DNA of 64,000 bases from Actinomycetota bacterium (GCA_019347715.1 JAHWKU010000008.1:1-64000); one strand, 5' to 3'. Shown: positions 34,349 to 43,946, counted from the first letter of the stretch. Translations and numbers: made by a program. The notes: generated from the letters alone by a model not told the origin.

Positions 34349-35487
34349 CACACCTCCATCATTTGGACAAACTCATCGAACAGGTAGCGCGCGTCGTATG
34401 GGCCCGGCCCGGCCTCAGGGTGATACTGCACCGCAAAAGCCTGCACGCCGGCGAGTCGGAACCCTTCGACCGTGTAGTCGTTCAGGTTGAGATGAGTGAG
34501 CTCTGCTTTCCCGAAAGGTGTCTCTGCCTCGGCACCGAGCGGGAGCGCCTCCCCCGGGCCGGAGGGGGGTGCGAACCCAAAGGCTCTCTCATCCACCGCG
34601 AATCCGTGGTTCTGAGTCGTGATCTCGATCGCTCCGTCCGAGAACCTTGAGACCGGGTGGTTGATGCCTCGATGGCCAAATCGGAGTTTGTAAGTTGGCA
34701 AGCGCGCAGCCAGGGCCATCAGCTGGTGACCCAAACAGATCCCAAACATCGGCTTGCGGCCGATCAGGGCTCCGATCGACTCGATCGCATGACCGACCGC
34801 CTGTGGGTCTCCCGGTCCGTTTGAAAGGAAGATCCCGTCTGGGTTCTCCTCGAGGAGATCAGCAGCAGAAGCTCCTGCAGGAAAGACCGTGACCGAGCAT
34901 CCCCTTTCGTTCAGCTGGCGCAGGATGTTGAACTTGATCCCATAGTCGTAGGCGGCAACCCGAAATCTCTCCTCCTCCGCCGGCCACTCATAGGCCCCGG
35001 AAGCAGTGACGTTGCCCGTCAGGTCGGAGCCTGCCATCGAAGGAAGTGAGCGAACTCTTTCGATTAGAACTTCGGGTCGCAGTTCCACCGACGAAAACCC
35101 ACCGCGCATCGCACCCTTCTCGCGGATGTGGCGCGTAAGACGTCTGGTGTCGATCTCGGTGAGACCCGGGATTCCCGCCTCCCGCAGATAATCATCCAAG
35201 CTCTTGCGACCTCTCCACGACGACCATTCAGCAGGAACATCTCGAACCACGAATCCCGATACTCGCGGCCTGTCGCTTTCAATGTCTTCATCGTTCGTTC
35301 CGTAGTTGCCGATGTGGGGATAGGTCATCGTCACGATCTGACCGTCGTAGGACGGGTCGGTAAGAACTTCCTGATAACCGACCACCGACGTGTTGAAAAC
35401 GACCTCGCCGAAGCACTCTGCCTGTGCGCCAAAGGCCTCACCCTCGAAGACCTCACCGTCCTCGAGAACGAGGATTGCGGGTTTCAA
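34348..35487 (-). CDS. carA: Carbamoyl-phosphate synthase small subunit
   Basis: CarA is the glutaminase that delivers ammonia to CarB. The 379-residue product has the N-terminal CPSase domain (ECFGEVVFNTSVVGYQE) and a class I amidotransferase domain with nucleophile C251 in GICLGHQL and the His-Glu pair in QYHPEAGPGP near residue 355. The start is a TTG at 35487 overlapping the pyrC stop as TTGA. Confidence 0.95.
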   Translation of the reverse strand: MKPAILVLEDGEVFEGEAFGAQAECFGEVVFNTSVVGYQEVLTDPSYDGQIVTMTYPHIGNYGTNDEDIESDRPRVSGFVVRDVPAEWSSWRGRKSLDDYLREAGIPGLTEIDTRRLTRHIREKGAMRGGFSSVELRPEVLIERVRSLPSMAGSDLTGNVTASGAYEWPAEEERFRVAAYDYGIKFNILRQLNERGCSVTVFPAGASAADLLEENPDGIFLSNGPGDPQAVGHAIESIGALIGRKPMFGICLGHQLMALAARLPTYKLRFGHRGINHPVSRFSDGAIEITTQNHGFAVDERAFGFAPPSGPGEALPLGAEAETPFGKAELTHLNLNDYTVEGFRLAGVQAFAVQYHPEAGPGPYDARYLFDEFVQMMEV

Positions 35488-36800
35488 ACCAAGGCCCCCT
35501 GCATCAGCTCTCCGTCACGAAGGGTGAGACGCCCCTGAAAGACCGTGTGGAGCACCGCTCCCTTGAGCTTTCTTCCGATCCAGGGACTGTTTGCCGAAAG
35601 GGAAGCGAATCGGGATGGATCGACGGTCCATTGTCCCTGGGGATCGAAGACAACGAGATTGGCCGGTTCGCCCGGCGTCACAGGGCCGCCGTGGCCGCCG
35701 AGACCGAGTACCCGCGATGGGCCGGTGCTCATTCGTTCGACCATCTCCGGCAGCGTGATCACTCCCGCTCCCACAATTTCGGTGAGAACCACCGCCAGGG
35801 ATGTCTCCAAACCGAGCATCCCAGGAGGCGCCTGCTCGAACTCAGTCTCCTTCTCCTCGGAAGAGTGAGGGGCATGATCGGTAGCGATGGCATCGATCGT
35901 ACCGTCCGCGAGCCCAACCCGCAGGGCTTCGACATCTGCTGAGGACCGAAGAGGAGGATTGACTTTGTAGTTGGTATCGTACCCCACGAGCTCAGCGTCG
36001 GTAAGAACCAGGTGGTGGGGGGTTACCTCCGCGGTAACACGTGCACCCCTGGCCTTGGCGGCCCGGATGAGTTCCACTGCTCCGGCGGTAGAAACATGCA
36101 GGGCGTGAAACTTGACGCCTGTCAGATGAGCGAGGGCAAGATCACGAGCGAGCGCGATCTCCTCGGCCTCAGATGGGATTCCCTTCAACCCCAGCATCGA
36201 CGAGAACTCTCCTTCGTTCATCTGGCCGGCATGGGACAGAGTCTCCTCCTCGCAGTGTTCGGCGCATACCGCGTCGAATCCCTTGATGTACTCCATGGCT
36301 CTTCTCAGTAAACGCGAATCCTGGACGCCTCTTCCGTCGTCGGTGAAGAGGCGAACTCGAGCGGAAGACACGGTCATCTCACCGATCGAGGCAAGTTCCT
36401 CTCCAAGAAGGCCCTTCGTTATCGCGCCTGCAGGCAACACCTCCACAAGACCGGCTGCTCGCCCTCGGGAGGCGATCTTTTCGGCAACGGTCGCGTTGTC
36501 GCACACCGGGTCGGTATTGGGCATCGCACAGATGGCCGTGAAACCCCCGCAGGCCGCAGCAGCGGAGCCGCTCGCAACGGTCTCCTCATCCTCGCGTCCT
36601 GGCTCGCGCAGGTGAACGTGGGGATCGACCAAACCGGGCGCGATCACTGCACCGTCGCAATCAATGATCTCGGCGTCGCTCGACGTGAGCTTCTTGCCGA
36701 CATCCTGGACCAGGCCATCGACGACCAGGACGTCAGCAGTCTCGTCGGTGCGTGAGGCTGGATCGATGAGTCTGGCACCCTTGAAGAGAACCCTATCCAT
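35484..36800 (-). CDS. pyrC: Dihydroorotase
   Basis: PyrC closes carbamoyl aspartate to dihydroorotate. The 438-residue zinc enzyme is class I, with HVHLREPG at residues 61-68 (metal histidines), [10 protein letters not shown] and ATDHAPH. The ATG at 36800 overlaps pyrB by eight bases (ATGGATAG) and has GAGGAAG about six bases upstream. It sits between pyrB and carA as in many actinobacteria. Confidence 0.95.
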   Translation of the reverse strand: MDRVLFKGARLIDPASRTDETADVLVVDGLVQDVGKKLTSSDAEIIDCDGAVIAPGLVDPHVHLREPGREDEETVASGSAAAACGGFTAICAMPNTDPVCDNATVAEKIASRGRAAGLVEVLPAGAITKGLLGEELASIGEMTVSSARVRLFTDDGRGVQDSRLLRRAMEYIKGFDAVCAEHCEEETLSHAGQMNEGEFSSMLGLKGIPSEAEEIALARDLALAHLTGVKFHALHVSTAGAVELIRAAKARGARVTAEVTPHHLVLTDAELVGYDTNYKVNPPLRSSADVEALRVGLADGTIDAIATDHAPHSSEEKETEFEQAPPGMLGLETSLAVVLTEIVGAGVITLPEMVERMSTGPSRVLGLGGHGGPVTPGEPANLVVFDPQGQWTVDPSRFASLSANSPWIGRKLKGAVLHTVFQGRLTLRDGELMQGALV

Positions 36801-37746
36801 CGATGTCTTCCTCCGAGTCTTCGTCCGAAACTGCCGTGTCACCGAGCATCAGGTAGAGCAAGGCGGAGCGCACCGAGATCCCGTTAGTGACCTGGTTGGT
36901 AATGATCGACCGTTCGAGATCGGCGACGTTCGAGGCAATCTCCACTCCTCGGTTCATCGGTCCGGGATGCATGATCAGACCCTCGGGCTTCATCATCGCG
37001 ACCCGCCTGCGATCGAGGCCCCAAAGGGCGGCGTATTCGCGTGCGGTCGGAAACAGCTTCTCGTTCATCCGTTCGGTCTGCACCCTCAACAGGTAGGCAA
37101 CATCCAGTTTCGGAAGGACCTCATCCAGATCGGTCGTTACTTCAACTCCCCAGGTCTCGACCGCTGGAGGCATGAGTGTCGGTGGACCCACCAACGTGAC
37201 TATCGCTCCCATTTTTGCGAGAGCCTTGACGTTGGAACGGGCAACTCGAGAGTGGACGACGTCTCCAACGATGCCGACCCTGAGCCCTTCGAAGGAACCG
37301 AATCGCTCCCGGATTGAATAGAGATCGAGCAATGCCTGGGTCGGATGTTCGTGGAGTCCATCACCGGCGTTGATGACGCTGGCATCGACCCACTTCGAAA
37401 GAAGAACGGGGGCGCCGGAGGACGAATGGCGGATGACTATCGCATCCACCCCCATGGCCTGGAGAGTTTGAGCCGTATCCCTGAACGACTCCCCCTTCGA
37501 GACTGAAGTCTTGGCATCGGCGGTGAACGTGACGACGTCGGCGGAGAGTCGCTTGGCGGCGAGTTCAAACGAGATCCGCGTTCTGGTCGACGGTTCGAAA
37601 AAGAGGTTGCACACCGTCCGGCCCCTGAGGGCCGGAACCTTCTTGATGGTTCGAGTGCCTACCTCTCGCAGGGAGTCTGCAGTCCTCATGATGAGATCGA
37701 TCTGATCGGGAACCAGCTGGTCTATGGACAGAAGGTGCTTGATCAT
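36793..37746 (-). CDS. pyrB: Aspartate carbamoyltransferase catalytic subunit
   Basis: PyrB joins aspartate and carbamoyl phosphate. The 317-residue product has STRTR at residues 53-57, HPTQALLD near 133, and the aspartate-site RVQTERM. No regulatory pyrI is present, which is normal outside enterobacteria and some archaea. The ATG overlaps the pyrR stop as ATGA. Confidence 0.95.
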   Translation of the reverse strand: MIKHLLSIDQLVPDQIDLIMRTADSLREVGTRTIKKVPALRGRTVCNLFFEPSTRTRISFELAAKRLSADVVTFTADAKTSVSKGESFRDTAQTLQAMGVDAIVIRHSSSGAPVLLSKWVDASVINAGDGLHEHPTQALLDLYSIRERFGSFEGLRVGIVGDVVHSRVARSNVKALAKMGAIVTLVGPPTLMPPAVETWGVEVTTDLDEVLPKLDVAYLLRVQTERMNEKLFPTAREYAALWGLDRRRVAMMKPEGLIMHPGPMNRGVEIASNVADLERSIITNQVTNGISVRSALLYLMLGDTAVSDEDSEEDIDG

Positions 37747-38321
37747 GCTTGACCCTCCAGGATCACAACTTCGTCGCTTCCGTCGATCTCGGCGAGATGG
37801 ACTCTGACTTGCTCGTTAGCCGATGTGGGGATGTTCTTTCCGACGTAATCGGCTCGGATCGGAATCTCCCTGTGCCCGCGGTCCATCAGCACTGCAAGCT
37901 GAATGGTGTCCGGCCGGCCGAAATCCACGAGGGCATCGATTGCCGCTCGTATCGTCCTTCCCGTGAACAACACATCATCGACCAGCACGACGGTCTTTCC
38001 ACTCACGTCGAATGGGAGCTCCGTTGGAGATATCTCCTTGGGCCGGCGGATTCCGATGTCATCGCGATAAAAGGACACATCGATGGCACCAACCTTGGGC
38101 CTTTGCCCCTCTATCTCCTCGATCTCACTGCCCAGACGCTCAGCCAGGGGCACCCCTCTGGTGTGGATGCCGATCAAGATGACGTCGGCGATGCCCTTGT
38201 TGTGTTCGAGGATCTCGTGGGCGATCCTCCGGAGGGCTCTGGACATGTCCTCCGCTTCGAGAACCCTGGCCTTGACTCTTTCGCCTGAAGGAATCGGCTG
38301 TGGGGAGCCGGGAACGCCCAT
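37743..38321 (-). CDS. pyrR: Pyrimidine operon regulator PyrR / uracil phosphoribosyltransferase
   Basis: PyrR binds pyr mRNA in response to UMP and promotes attenuation; it can also make UMP from uracil and PRPP. The 192-residue product has the PRPP motif [13 protein letters not shown] at residues 111-123 and the family segment [10 protein letters not shown]. The ATG at 38321 lies two bases after the T-run of an intrinsic terminator, with no Shine-Dalgarno sequence. The gene therefore seems to begin exactly where attenuation would stop transcription. Confidence 0.93.
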   Translation of the reverse strand: MGVPGSPQPIPSGERVKARVLEAEDMSRALRRIAHEILEHNKGIADVILIGIHTRGVPLAERLGSEIEEIEGQRPKVGAIDVSFYRDDIGIRRPKEISPTELPFDVSGKTVVLVDDVLFTGRTIRAAIDALVDFGRPDTIQLAVLMDRGHREIPIRADYVGKNIPTSANEQVRVHLAEIDGSDEVVILEGQA

Positions 38322-38322
38322 C

Positions 38323-38351
38323 AAAAAACGCCGCCCCGGCAGGGTACGGCG
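38323..38351 (-). terminator. Intrinsic terminator of the pyr attenuator
   Basis: A GC-rich hairpin (38351-38329) with CGCCG/CGGCG at its base is followed on the minus strand by six T residues (38328-38323). It lies immediately before pyrR and downstream of a PyrR-loop-like sequence, the usual order of a pyr attenuator. Confidence 0.8.
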
Positions 38352-38379
38352 CTATATGTTCTGACCACTTCTACGCACT

Positions 38380-38404
38380 CCTTCCCGGCCTCCCGGACCG
38401 GATT
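38380..38404 (-). promoter_or_regulatory. Putative PyrR-binding loop
   Basis: The minus strand reads AATCCGGTCCGGGAGGCCGG followed by GAAGG. It forms a CCGG/CCGG stem around TCCGGGAGG. This resembles the Bacillus anti-antiterminator consensus with GUCC, GAGGC and GAAGG in order, one base shorter. Binding of UMP-loaded PyrR here would favour the terminator at 38323-38351. The assignment is by eye. Confidence 0.65.
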
Positions 38405-38420
38405 AAAGGTTTCGAACACT

Positions 38421-38442
38421 CTAGACCAATGAAGAGGTCTAG
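38421..38442 (-). repeat. Inverted repeat between nusB and the pyr attenuator
   Basis: CTAGACC (38421-38427) and GGTCTAG (38436-38442) form a perfect 7-bp stem with an eight-base loop, starting 17 bases after the nusB stop codon. There is no T-run on the minus strand. It may be an mRNA 3' end for the aro-nusB transcript or part of the pyr leader. Confidence 0.5.
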
Positions 38443-38458
38443 TCCATCACTGTTTTTC

Positions 38459-38851
38459 TCACTCGCGTCCCTGGATGGGAATAGCGGCCAGGACCCCGTT
38501 GATGAACCTTCCCGAGTCCTCGGTCGAATACTCCTTGGCCAGCTCGATGGCCTCGTTGATCACCACCGGTCGTGGGGTGTCCCGGTCAAAAAGCAGCTCG
38601 TACGCTCCGAGACGCAGCACATTTCGGTCTATCACCGGCATACGGTCAACGGCCCACTCCTCAGAAAGGCTCCCTATCAGGTCATCGAGTTCCTTCCGGT
38701 GCTGTTCCACTCCCCTAACAAGTTCCTTAGCGAACGCCACCGACTTGCGGTCGGCAAACCTGGATAGGACGCTTTCGGACGAAGAGCCTGAGAGGTCGCT
38801 CTCGTAGAGCACTTCGAGGGCGATTCGACGGGCGCCTCTGCGGCGGGACAA
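38459..38851 (-). CDS. nusB: Transcription antitermination factor NusB
   Basis: NusB binds boxA RNA with S10 and supports rRNA transcription. The 130-residue helical protein has SRRRGARRIALEVLYESD at the N-terminus, DRMPVIDRNVLRLGAYELL and VVINEAIELAKEYSTEDSGRF. The start is a TTG at 38851 with no clear Shine-Dalgarno sequence; no better start fits. It follows efp by 17 bases and ends the aro-efp-nusB group. Confidence 0.93.
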   Translation of the reverse strand: MSRRRGARRIALEVLYESDLSGSSSESVLSRFADRKSVAFAKELVRGVEQHRKELDDLIGSLSEEWAVDRMPVIDRNVLRLGAYELLFDRDTPRPVVINEAIELAKEYSTEDSGRFINGVLAAIPIQGRE

Positions 38852-38868
38852 GGGCTATCCGTTCTCGG

Positions 38869-39429
38869 TTAGCGAACCCGAGTGACGTAGCTGCCCGTCC
38901 TGGTGTCTACCCTGACCTTTTCGCCAACGTTCAGAAACAAAGGGACCTGCACCACCGCGCCCGTCTCGAGCGTAGCGGGCTTGTTGCCTGCGGAGCTTCG
39001 ATCTCCCTGCAGGCCCGGGTCGGTCTCGGTGATCTCGAGGTCTACCGTCGTGGGAAGCTCCGCTCCGAGAGCGGTGGATTGATGGAATAACACCTGCGCC
39101 ACCTGGCCTTCTTTCAGGAACTTGGCTCCCTCACCCAGAAGATCCTTGGTGAGAGTGACCTGTTCGTAGGTTTCGGTGTCCATGAAGACCAAACCGGACG
39201 CGTCGGAGTACAGATACTGCATATCGCGCTTGTCCAGACGGGCCTGCTCCACCTTCTCGTCGGCACGGAAGGTGCGGTCCACGACCGCTCCGGTTCGAAG
39301 ATTTCTCAGCTTGGTCCGCACCATAGCGTGACCTTTGCCCGGCTTATGATGCTGATACTCCAGGATCGTGTACAGGTCACCTTCGACGTCAAGCGTCATT
39401 CCGGGACGCATGTCGTTGGTCGAGATCAA
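38869..39429 (-). CDS. efp: Elongation factor P
   Basis: EF-P relieves ribosome stalling at polyproline. The 186-residue protein has three beta-barrel domains. The domain I loop reads HHKPGKGHA, with K32 at the tip position that some bacteria modify; no modification gene is visible in the window. The start is a TTG at 39429 overlapping the upstream peptidase stop as TTGA. Confidence 0.95.
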   Translation of the reverse strand: MISTNDMRPGMTLDVEGDLYTILEYQHHKPGKGHAMVRTKLRNLRTGAVVDRTFRADEKVEQARLDKRDMQYLYSDASGLVFMDTETYEQVTLTKDLLGEGAKFLKEGQVAQVLFHQSTALGAELPTTVDLEITETDPGLQGDRSSAGNKPATLETGAVVQVPLFLNVGEKVRVDTRTGSYVTRVR

Positions 39430-40505
39430 AGAGCGATCAGCTCCTTCGGGGACTTGCTCAGCACTTCTACTCCCGACTCCGTGATCACGCAAAGATCCTC
39501 GACCCTCACGCCTCCCCAATCGGCGAAGTACGCCCCAGGTTCGATCGTAATGACGTTACCCGGCTTGAGGAGATCGTCGCTCGTAGTTCGGACGGTTGGA
39601 CCTTCATGGACCTCGAGACCCACCCCGTGGCCCAGACCGTGCGAGAAAGCCTCGGGATAACCGGCGGCCTCCACCACATCGCGTGCAGCTCGATCAACTT
39701 CTCTTGCGGACTTCTCAGGACCGGCTGCGCTCAAGCCGGCCTCATTCGCGGCCAGGATCACCTCGTAGACGCTCGAATGGCGAGAGTCAGGTTCACCGAC
39801 AACTACCGTGCGCGTTAGGTCCGAGCAATAACCCTTGTATTTGCATCCGAGATCGAACAGGAGATAACGGCCTTCTTCCACCAGACGGTCTGTTGGATGA
39901 GCATGAGGCAGCGCGCTCCTCTCGGCAGCAGCCACGATTGGTGAGAAGCTCACATCCTCGGCGCCATTCTTGCGAAGATAGAACTCGAGCTCGAGAGCTA
40001 CGTCTTGCTCGGTCATCCCCGTGCGTACGAAGTCGAGGATGTGCGAGAACCCGTCGTCGGCCATATGAGCCGCAGTCCTCATCAGGTCCAGCTCCTCAGG
40101 TTCCTTTACCGCTCTGAGGTCCTCGACCACATTTTTGGTGGAATGAAGAGCTGCGTCCTCGAAGAATCCTCTGAGCTCATCAACACGCGCGAACGTGACG
40201 TTTGTTGCTTCGAATCCGATCTGAGTGGCCTTCATCTCGGAAACAGCCGTCCTTAGATGGGATCCGAGCTCCGGTGGATCCTGATAGATCACAACATCAG
40301 CCCCCTCGACCTGATCGGCGGACTGAGTTCGATACCTGCCGTCGGTGAAGAAGCGTGAGCCTTTCTCGGTCACAAGCAACATGCCGTTGGATCCGGTAAA
40401 GCCACACAGGTAACGGACATTCATTAGATTGGTTACGAATATGGCGTCGACCGGAAGCTTGGCCATTGCCTCGCGCACCTTGGAGATACGTTTCTCGTAG
40501 TTCAC
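39426..40505 (-). CDS. M24-family Xaa-Pro aminopeptidase/dipeptidase
   Basis: This 359-residue pita-bread metallopeptidase is of the aminopeptidase P / prolidase group. The metal ligands are visible in order: DLGCKYKGYCSD (two Asp), HGLGHGVGLEVHE (His), IEPGAY (Glu) and VRVEDL (Glu). An N-terminal creatinase-like domain covers about 1-130. It removes residues next to proline; placing it before efp is common in actinobacteria and other phyla. The GTG start at 40505 has GGGGAGG four to five bases upstream. Aminopeptidase and dipeptidase activity cannot be told apart here. Confidence 0.92.
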   Translation of the reverse strand: MNYEKRISKVREAMAKLPVDAIFVTNLMNVRYLCGFTGSNGMLLVTEKGSRFFTDGRYRTQSADQVEGADVVIYQDPPELGSHLRTAVSEMKATQIGFEATNVTFARVDELRGFFEDAALHSTKNVVEDLRAVKEPEELDLMRTAAHMADDGFSHILDFVRTGMTEQDVALELEFYLRKNGAEDVSFSPIVAAAERSALPHAHPTDRLVEEGRYLLFDLGCKYKGYCSDLTRTVVVGEPDSRHSSVYEVILAANEAGLSAAGPEKSAREVDRAARDVVEAAGYPEAFSHGLGHGVGLEVHEGPTVRTTSDDLLKPGNVITIEPGAYFADWGGVRVEDLCVITESGVEVLSKSPKELIAL

Positions 40506-40554
40506 TTTTCCTCCCCGAGTTTGGCTATCGGACAGCCTACCGCCTCGACGAGAG

Positions 40555-40989
40555 TCAGGACTCGAGTATTGCCACCAGAGCTTCTAGAGCGCGAACGTAC
40601 CCGAGAGGGCCGAGTCCGACGATCACGCCGTCGGCAACCCCTGACACCACCGACTTTGCTCGCCAGGGTTCGCGTCCAAAGATGTTCGACAGATGAACCT
40701 CGACGACGGGGAGGCCGCATGCCACTACGGCGTCCCTCACGGCCAGAGAATAGTGACTCAACGCTGCTGGGTTCAGCACAACCCCATCTGCTTGTCCCCT
40801 TGCTTCTTGGAGCCAGTCGACCAGCACTCCCTCGTGATTCGTCTGGCGAAAATCCACTTCAGCCTTTAGATCCTCGGCACGACTTTTAACCAGCTTCTCG
40901 ATGTCTCCGAGGGTGGTCGTCCCATAGACCTCCGGCTCCCGCTCGCCGAGCAGGTTGAGATTGGGTCCATTCAGAACGAAAACTTTCAT
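40555..40989 (-). CDS. aroQ: 3-dehydroquinate dehydratase, type II
   Basis: AroQ dehydrates 3-dehydroquinate in the shikimate pathway. The 144-residue type II fold begins MKVFVLNGPNLNLLGEREPE, with the catalytic tyrosine in VYG, NPAALSHYS, and the histidine in VEVHLSN. The ATG overlaps the aroB stop as ATGA. Confidence 0.95.
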   Translation of the reverse strand: MKVFVLNGPNLNLLGEREPEVYGTTTLGDIEKLVKSRAEDLKAEVDFRQTNHEGVLVDWLQEARGQADGVVLNPAALSHYSLAVRDAVVACGLPVVEVHLSNIFGREPWRAKSVVSGVADGVIVGLGPLGYVRALEALVAILES

Positions 40990-42062
40990 GCGGCAGCCAT
41001 CCTTCGCAGCGCAGCCTGGATCTGGGCACCGCCGACGTCTCCAACCAGCTTCCATTCGCCGAGGTCGGAAAGAAGAACCCATCGCTGCCCGCGAAGATTT
41101 TTCTTATCCATATTCCACCTCTTCACGATCTCTCCCGGATCGAACGGAGCGGAAACCGGCAAGCCGTGCATCTGGAAGATTCTTCGGTGCTCAGCAACTA
41201 CGTCCTCGGACGCCAGCCCAAGTTCTCTTGAAAGCTCCGCAGCGAACACCATGCCCACCGAGATTGCCTCCCCATGAAGCCAGCGTTCATAACCGCCGTG
41301 AGCTTCCAGGGCGTGGCCGAACGTGTGGCCATAGTTCAGAACCGCCCGGCTCGACGTGTCCCTTTCATCCTGGGAGACAATTCTTCCTTTTAGCTGAGCG
41401 CATCCGGAGACGACTTCTTCGAGAAAACCTGCGTCTCTGTTCCTGACCGCCTCGACGTCGGCTATCAGGGTGAGCAGATTCGGATCGAGCGTCAGGCCAT
41501 ACTTGATCACCTCGGCCAGGCCGGAGACATACTCTCTCTGCGGCAGAGTGGACAACGTCGAGGTGTCCGCTATCACCGATGCCGGCTGATAAAAAGTTCC
41601 CGCGAGATTTTTCCCCTGGGGGAGGTTGACCGCGGTCTTGCCCCCGATGGCTGCATCCACCTGCGCCACCAAACTCGTCGGAATGTGAATCAGGGGAATA
41701 CCTCGCTGATAAACGGAGGCCACGAAGCCACCCAGATCAGTTATGACTCCTCCGCCCAATGTGACGAGTAGGTCGTGACGCCGGATGGATCGTCTCGCCA
41801 TCCTTCTGAGCAAGTTCGCGGCAGAGGTAAAACTCTTGCTGCCCTCCCCAGGGTTCACTTCCAGCAGTGCCAGTCTTCTTCCTCTGGCACTCAGAGCCTG
41901 CTTGGCAACGTCCCACCAGTGCGCCCTAACGCGCCGGTCCGTCAAGACCATGATCGACTCTTCGTCGCCCTGGGGGATCAATTCCCCGGCTGACTTCAAA
42001 ATCCCATCGCCGACCAGCACTTCGTAAGAGCGCGACGGTGCATCTATTCCGACCCGTCTCAT
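40986..42062 (-). CDS. aroB: 3-dehydroquinate synthase
   Basis: AroB cyclises DAHP to dehydroquinate with NAD and zinc. The 358-residue product has the NAD-site GGGVITDLGGFVASVYQRG, VDAAIGGKTAVN, and the metal-site LAEVIKYG and NYGHTFGHALE segments. The ATG at 42062 overlaps the aroK stop as ATGA. Confidence 0.95.
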   Translation of the reverse strand: MRRVGIDAPSRSYEVLVGDGILKSAGELIPQGDEESIMVLTDRRVRAHWWDVAKQALSARGRRLALLEVNPGEGSKSFTSAANLLRRMARRSIRRHDLLVTLGGGVITDLGGFVASVYQRGIPLIHIPTSLVAQVDAAIGGKTAVNLPQGKNLAGTFYQPASVIADTSTLSTLPQREYVSGLAEVIKYGLTLDPNLLTLIADVEAVRNRDAGFLEEVVSGCAQLKGRIVSQDERDTSSRAVLNYGHTFGHALEAHGGYERWLHGEAISVGMVFAAELSRELGLASEDVVAEHRRIFQMHGLPVSAPFDPGEIVKRWNMDKKNLRGQRWVLLSDLGEWKLVGDVGGAQIQAALRRMAAA

Positions 42063-42559
42063 TGGAGAAGCTGCTCGATCGACTCCGCCACCGCGGCAGG
42101 CTCGCGTTCCGCGTCAATGACGTGATGGGCGGCGCGATCGTAGATAGCCTCCCGGTCGGCAATGATGCGAGCGATCTCCTCAACCACTTCTTTGCCTTCC
42201 ACCAGAGGACGGCCGTTGCCGTTGCCTATGCGGAGTGCTGCAGTCTCGGGGGTCACCTTCAGATAGAAAACCCGAGCCTTCTTCTTGACCAAATCTGCAT
42301 TGAGCGGATCCAGAACGATCCCGCCTCCGGCTGCGATCACCGCGGTTGGGTCGGAGAGGGCCTCGCGCAGGGCACGGCTCTCGAGACCACGGAAAGCGGG
42401 CTCACCAATCTCGTGAAAAATTTGAGAGACCGACCGACTGTTGGCCCTTTCGACCATCTCGTCGGTATCGGCCAGTGGACGCTCCAACGAGGACGACAAG
42501 ATGCGAGCTACCTCACTCTTGCCTGAGCCCATAGGGCCGATGAGAACGAGGGGCTTCAC
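42059..42559 (-). CDS. aroK: Shikimate kinase
   Basis: AroK phosphorylates shikimate. The 166-residue P-loop kinase has GPMGSGKSEVA (residues 8-18), LADTDEMVE (the Asp that binds shikimate) and GGGIVLD. The start is a GTG at 42559 overlapping the aroC stop as GTGA. Confidence 0.94.
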   Translation of the reverse strand: MKPLVLIGPMGSGKSEVARILSSSLERPLADTDEMVERANSRSVSQIFHEIGEPAFRGLESRALREALSDPTAVIAAGGGIVLDPLNADLVKKKARVFYLKVTPETAALRIGNGNGRPLVEGKEVVEEIARIIADREAIYDRAAHHVIDAEREPAAVAESIEQLLQ

Positions 42560-43704
42560 GTTCTCGAGATCCGATCGGTGAAAGCGGTCACCGCTTGCTG
42601 AACGTCTTCGATGGTGTCTCCTCCGAATTTCTCGAGAACTTCACCTGCCAGAACCAATGCGATCACCGATTCCCCAACGACGGCTGCAGCAGGCACGGAG
42701 CAAACGTCGGTGCGCTCCTTGAATGCCGTGGTCGGCTCCTTTGTTGAAACATCGACAGTGCGCAGGGGTTTCTTCAGTGTGGACAAGGGCTTCATCGCCG
42801 CTCTCGCCCGCAGTTTCCCGCCGATGCTCACTCCACCCTCGGTACCACCAGCTCGGTCGCTTTCCCTTACGAACTGGCCGTCCGCGAAGTAGATCTCATC
42901 GTGGGCCTCGGAGCCTCTCAGTCGGGCAACCCCGAAGCCGTCTCCGATTTCGACTCCCTTGATCGCTGGGATAGACATCAACGCTTGGGCGATGAGCGAA
43001 TCCAGACGGCGATCCCACTGGGCATATGAACCAAGGCCAACAGGCAAGCCGTGCGCGATGACCTCGAATACTCCACCCAACGAGTCACCGTCCGAGCCGG
43101 CGTTCTCGATCGCGTCGATCATCTCTTTCTCCGCCTTGGGATCGAGGCAGCGCACTACAGATGCGTCGATTCGCTCGAGATCACTCGGAAGGGGAGAAAC
43201 CTCATCGGTCATGACGCCGCCGATCTCGACGACGTGAGATATGACCGTCACTCCGATCTCCGCGAGGAAAGCCTTGGCCAACGCACCCGCAGCCGTCCTG
43301 GCTGCAGTCTCCCTCGCACTTGCTCTCTCCAGGACGTTTCGAGCGTCTTTGTGGCCGTACTTCATCATCCCTGCGAGGTCCGCATGACCGGGCCGCGGTT
43401 CGGTGAGAACGTTGCCGGCAGGATTGCCTTCCGCCGACATGACCCGCTCCCACTTCGCCCACTCAGAATTCCGGATGAGCAGCGACACGGGGCTGCCGAT
43501 CGTCTTTCCGAACCTGACGCCTCCGGTGATCTCGAGCTCGTCTCTTTCGATCTTCATCCTTGGGCCTCGCCCATACCCGAGACGTCGACGCGCCAGCTCA
43601 TCCGAAATGGCCTTCGTCGAAACCGCCAACCCCGCAGGGACCCCATCAACAATGACCGTCAACGCAGGCCCATGACTCTCCCCCGCAGTCAAAAACCTCA
43701 ACAT
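42556..43704 (-). CDS. aroC: Chorismate synthase
   Basis: AroC removes phosphate from EPSP to give chorismate and needs reduced FMN. The 382-residue product begins MLRFLTAGESHGPALT and has the signatures YGRGPRMKIE, ARASARETAARTAAG and DPKAEKEM. An N-terminal extension in the same frame is rejected because the family begins at MLRFLTAGESHG. The ATG at 43704 has TACCAT exactly six bases upstream, suggesting a leaderless mRNA. It opens the aroC-K-B-Q-peptidase-efp-nusB group. Confidence 0.95.
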   Translation of the reverse strand: MLRFLTAGESHGPALTVIVDGVPAGLAVSTKAISDELARRRLGYGRGPRMKIERDELEITGGVRFGKTIGSPVSLLIRNSEWAKWERVMSAEGNPAGNVLTEPRPGHADLAGMMKYGHKDARNVLERASARETAARTAAGALAKAFLAEIGVTVISHVVEIGGVMTDEVSPLPSDLERIDASVVRCLDPKAEKEMIDAIENAGSDGDSLGGVFEVIAHGLPVGLGSYAQWDRRLDSLIAQALMSIPAIKGVEIGDGFGVARLRGSEAHDEIYFADGQFVRESDRAGGTEGGVSIGGKLRARAAMKPLSTLKKPLRTVDVSTKEPTTAFKERTDVCSVPAAAVVGESVIALVLAGEVLEKFGGDTIEDVQQAVTAFTDRISRT

Positions 43705-43710
43705 CCACCC

Positions 43711-43716
43711 ATGGTA
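43711..43716 (-). promoter_or_regulatory. Putative leaderless -10 box of aroC
   Basis: TACCAT is followed by six bases and the aroC ATG. The six bases (GGGTGG) are too close to the ATG to act as a normal Shine-Dalgarno sequence. No convincing -35 is present. Confidence 0.4.
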
Positions 43717-43748
43717 ATCGCTACCAGGACAGGCATTCGCCCCGGTTA

Positions 43749-43946
43749 GGGCCTCCGATTCCAGGTTCGGCCGACTCACGGCGCCCGGCCACTTCCTTAT
43801 AAGGAAGGAAACAGGTCGGTGGGACCTGGTAGGCCGAGGGGTTTCCGGGTGAAGCCGACTCACGGCGCCACGAGACGGCCAAATTAGCGGCAAGACGGCG
43901 CCGTGCCCCGCCAGGTTGGAGGCTGAACCTGGAAGCCCCGAGGCCC
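43749..43946. repeat. 198-bp inverted-repeat element upstream of aroC
   Basis: Imperfect terminal repeats of 24-26 bases bound this stretch: 43749-43772 and the reverse complement of 43921-43946 share GGGCCTC and CCAGGTTC(G/A)GCC. Inside are a 16-base direct repeat, GCCGACTCACGGCGCC (43770-43785 and 43854-43869), a perfect palindrome, CTTCCTTATAAGGAAG (43792-43807), and a CCAGGTT/AACCTGG hairpin (43911-43932). It fills most of the 257-bp gap between the PilP-like gene and aroC. It has no reading frame of note and could be a MITE-like remnant or a structured RNA. Confidence 0.7.
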
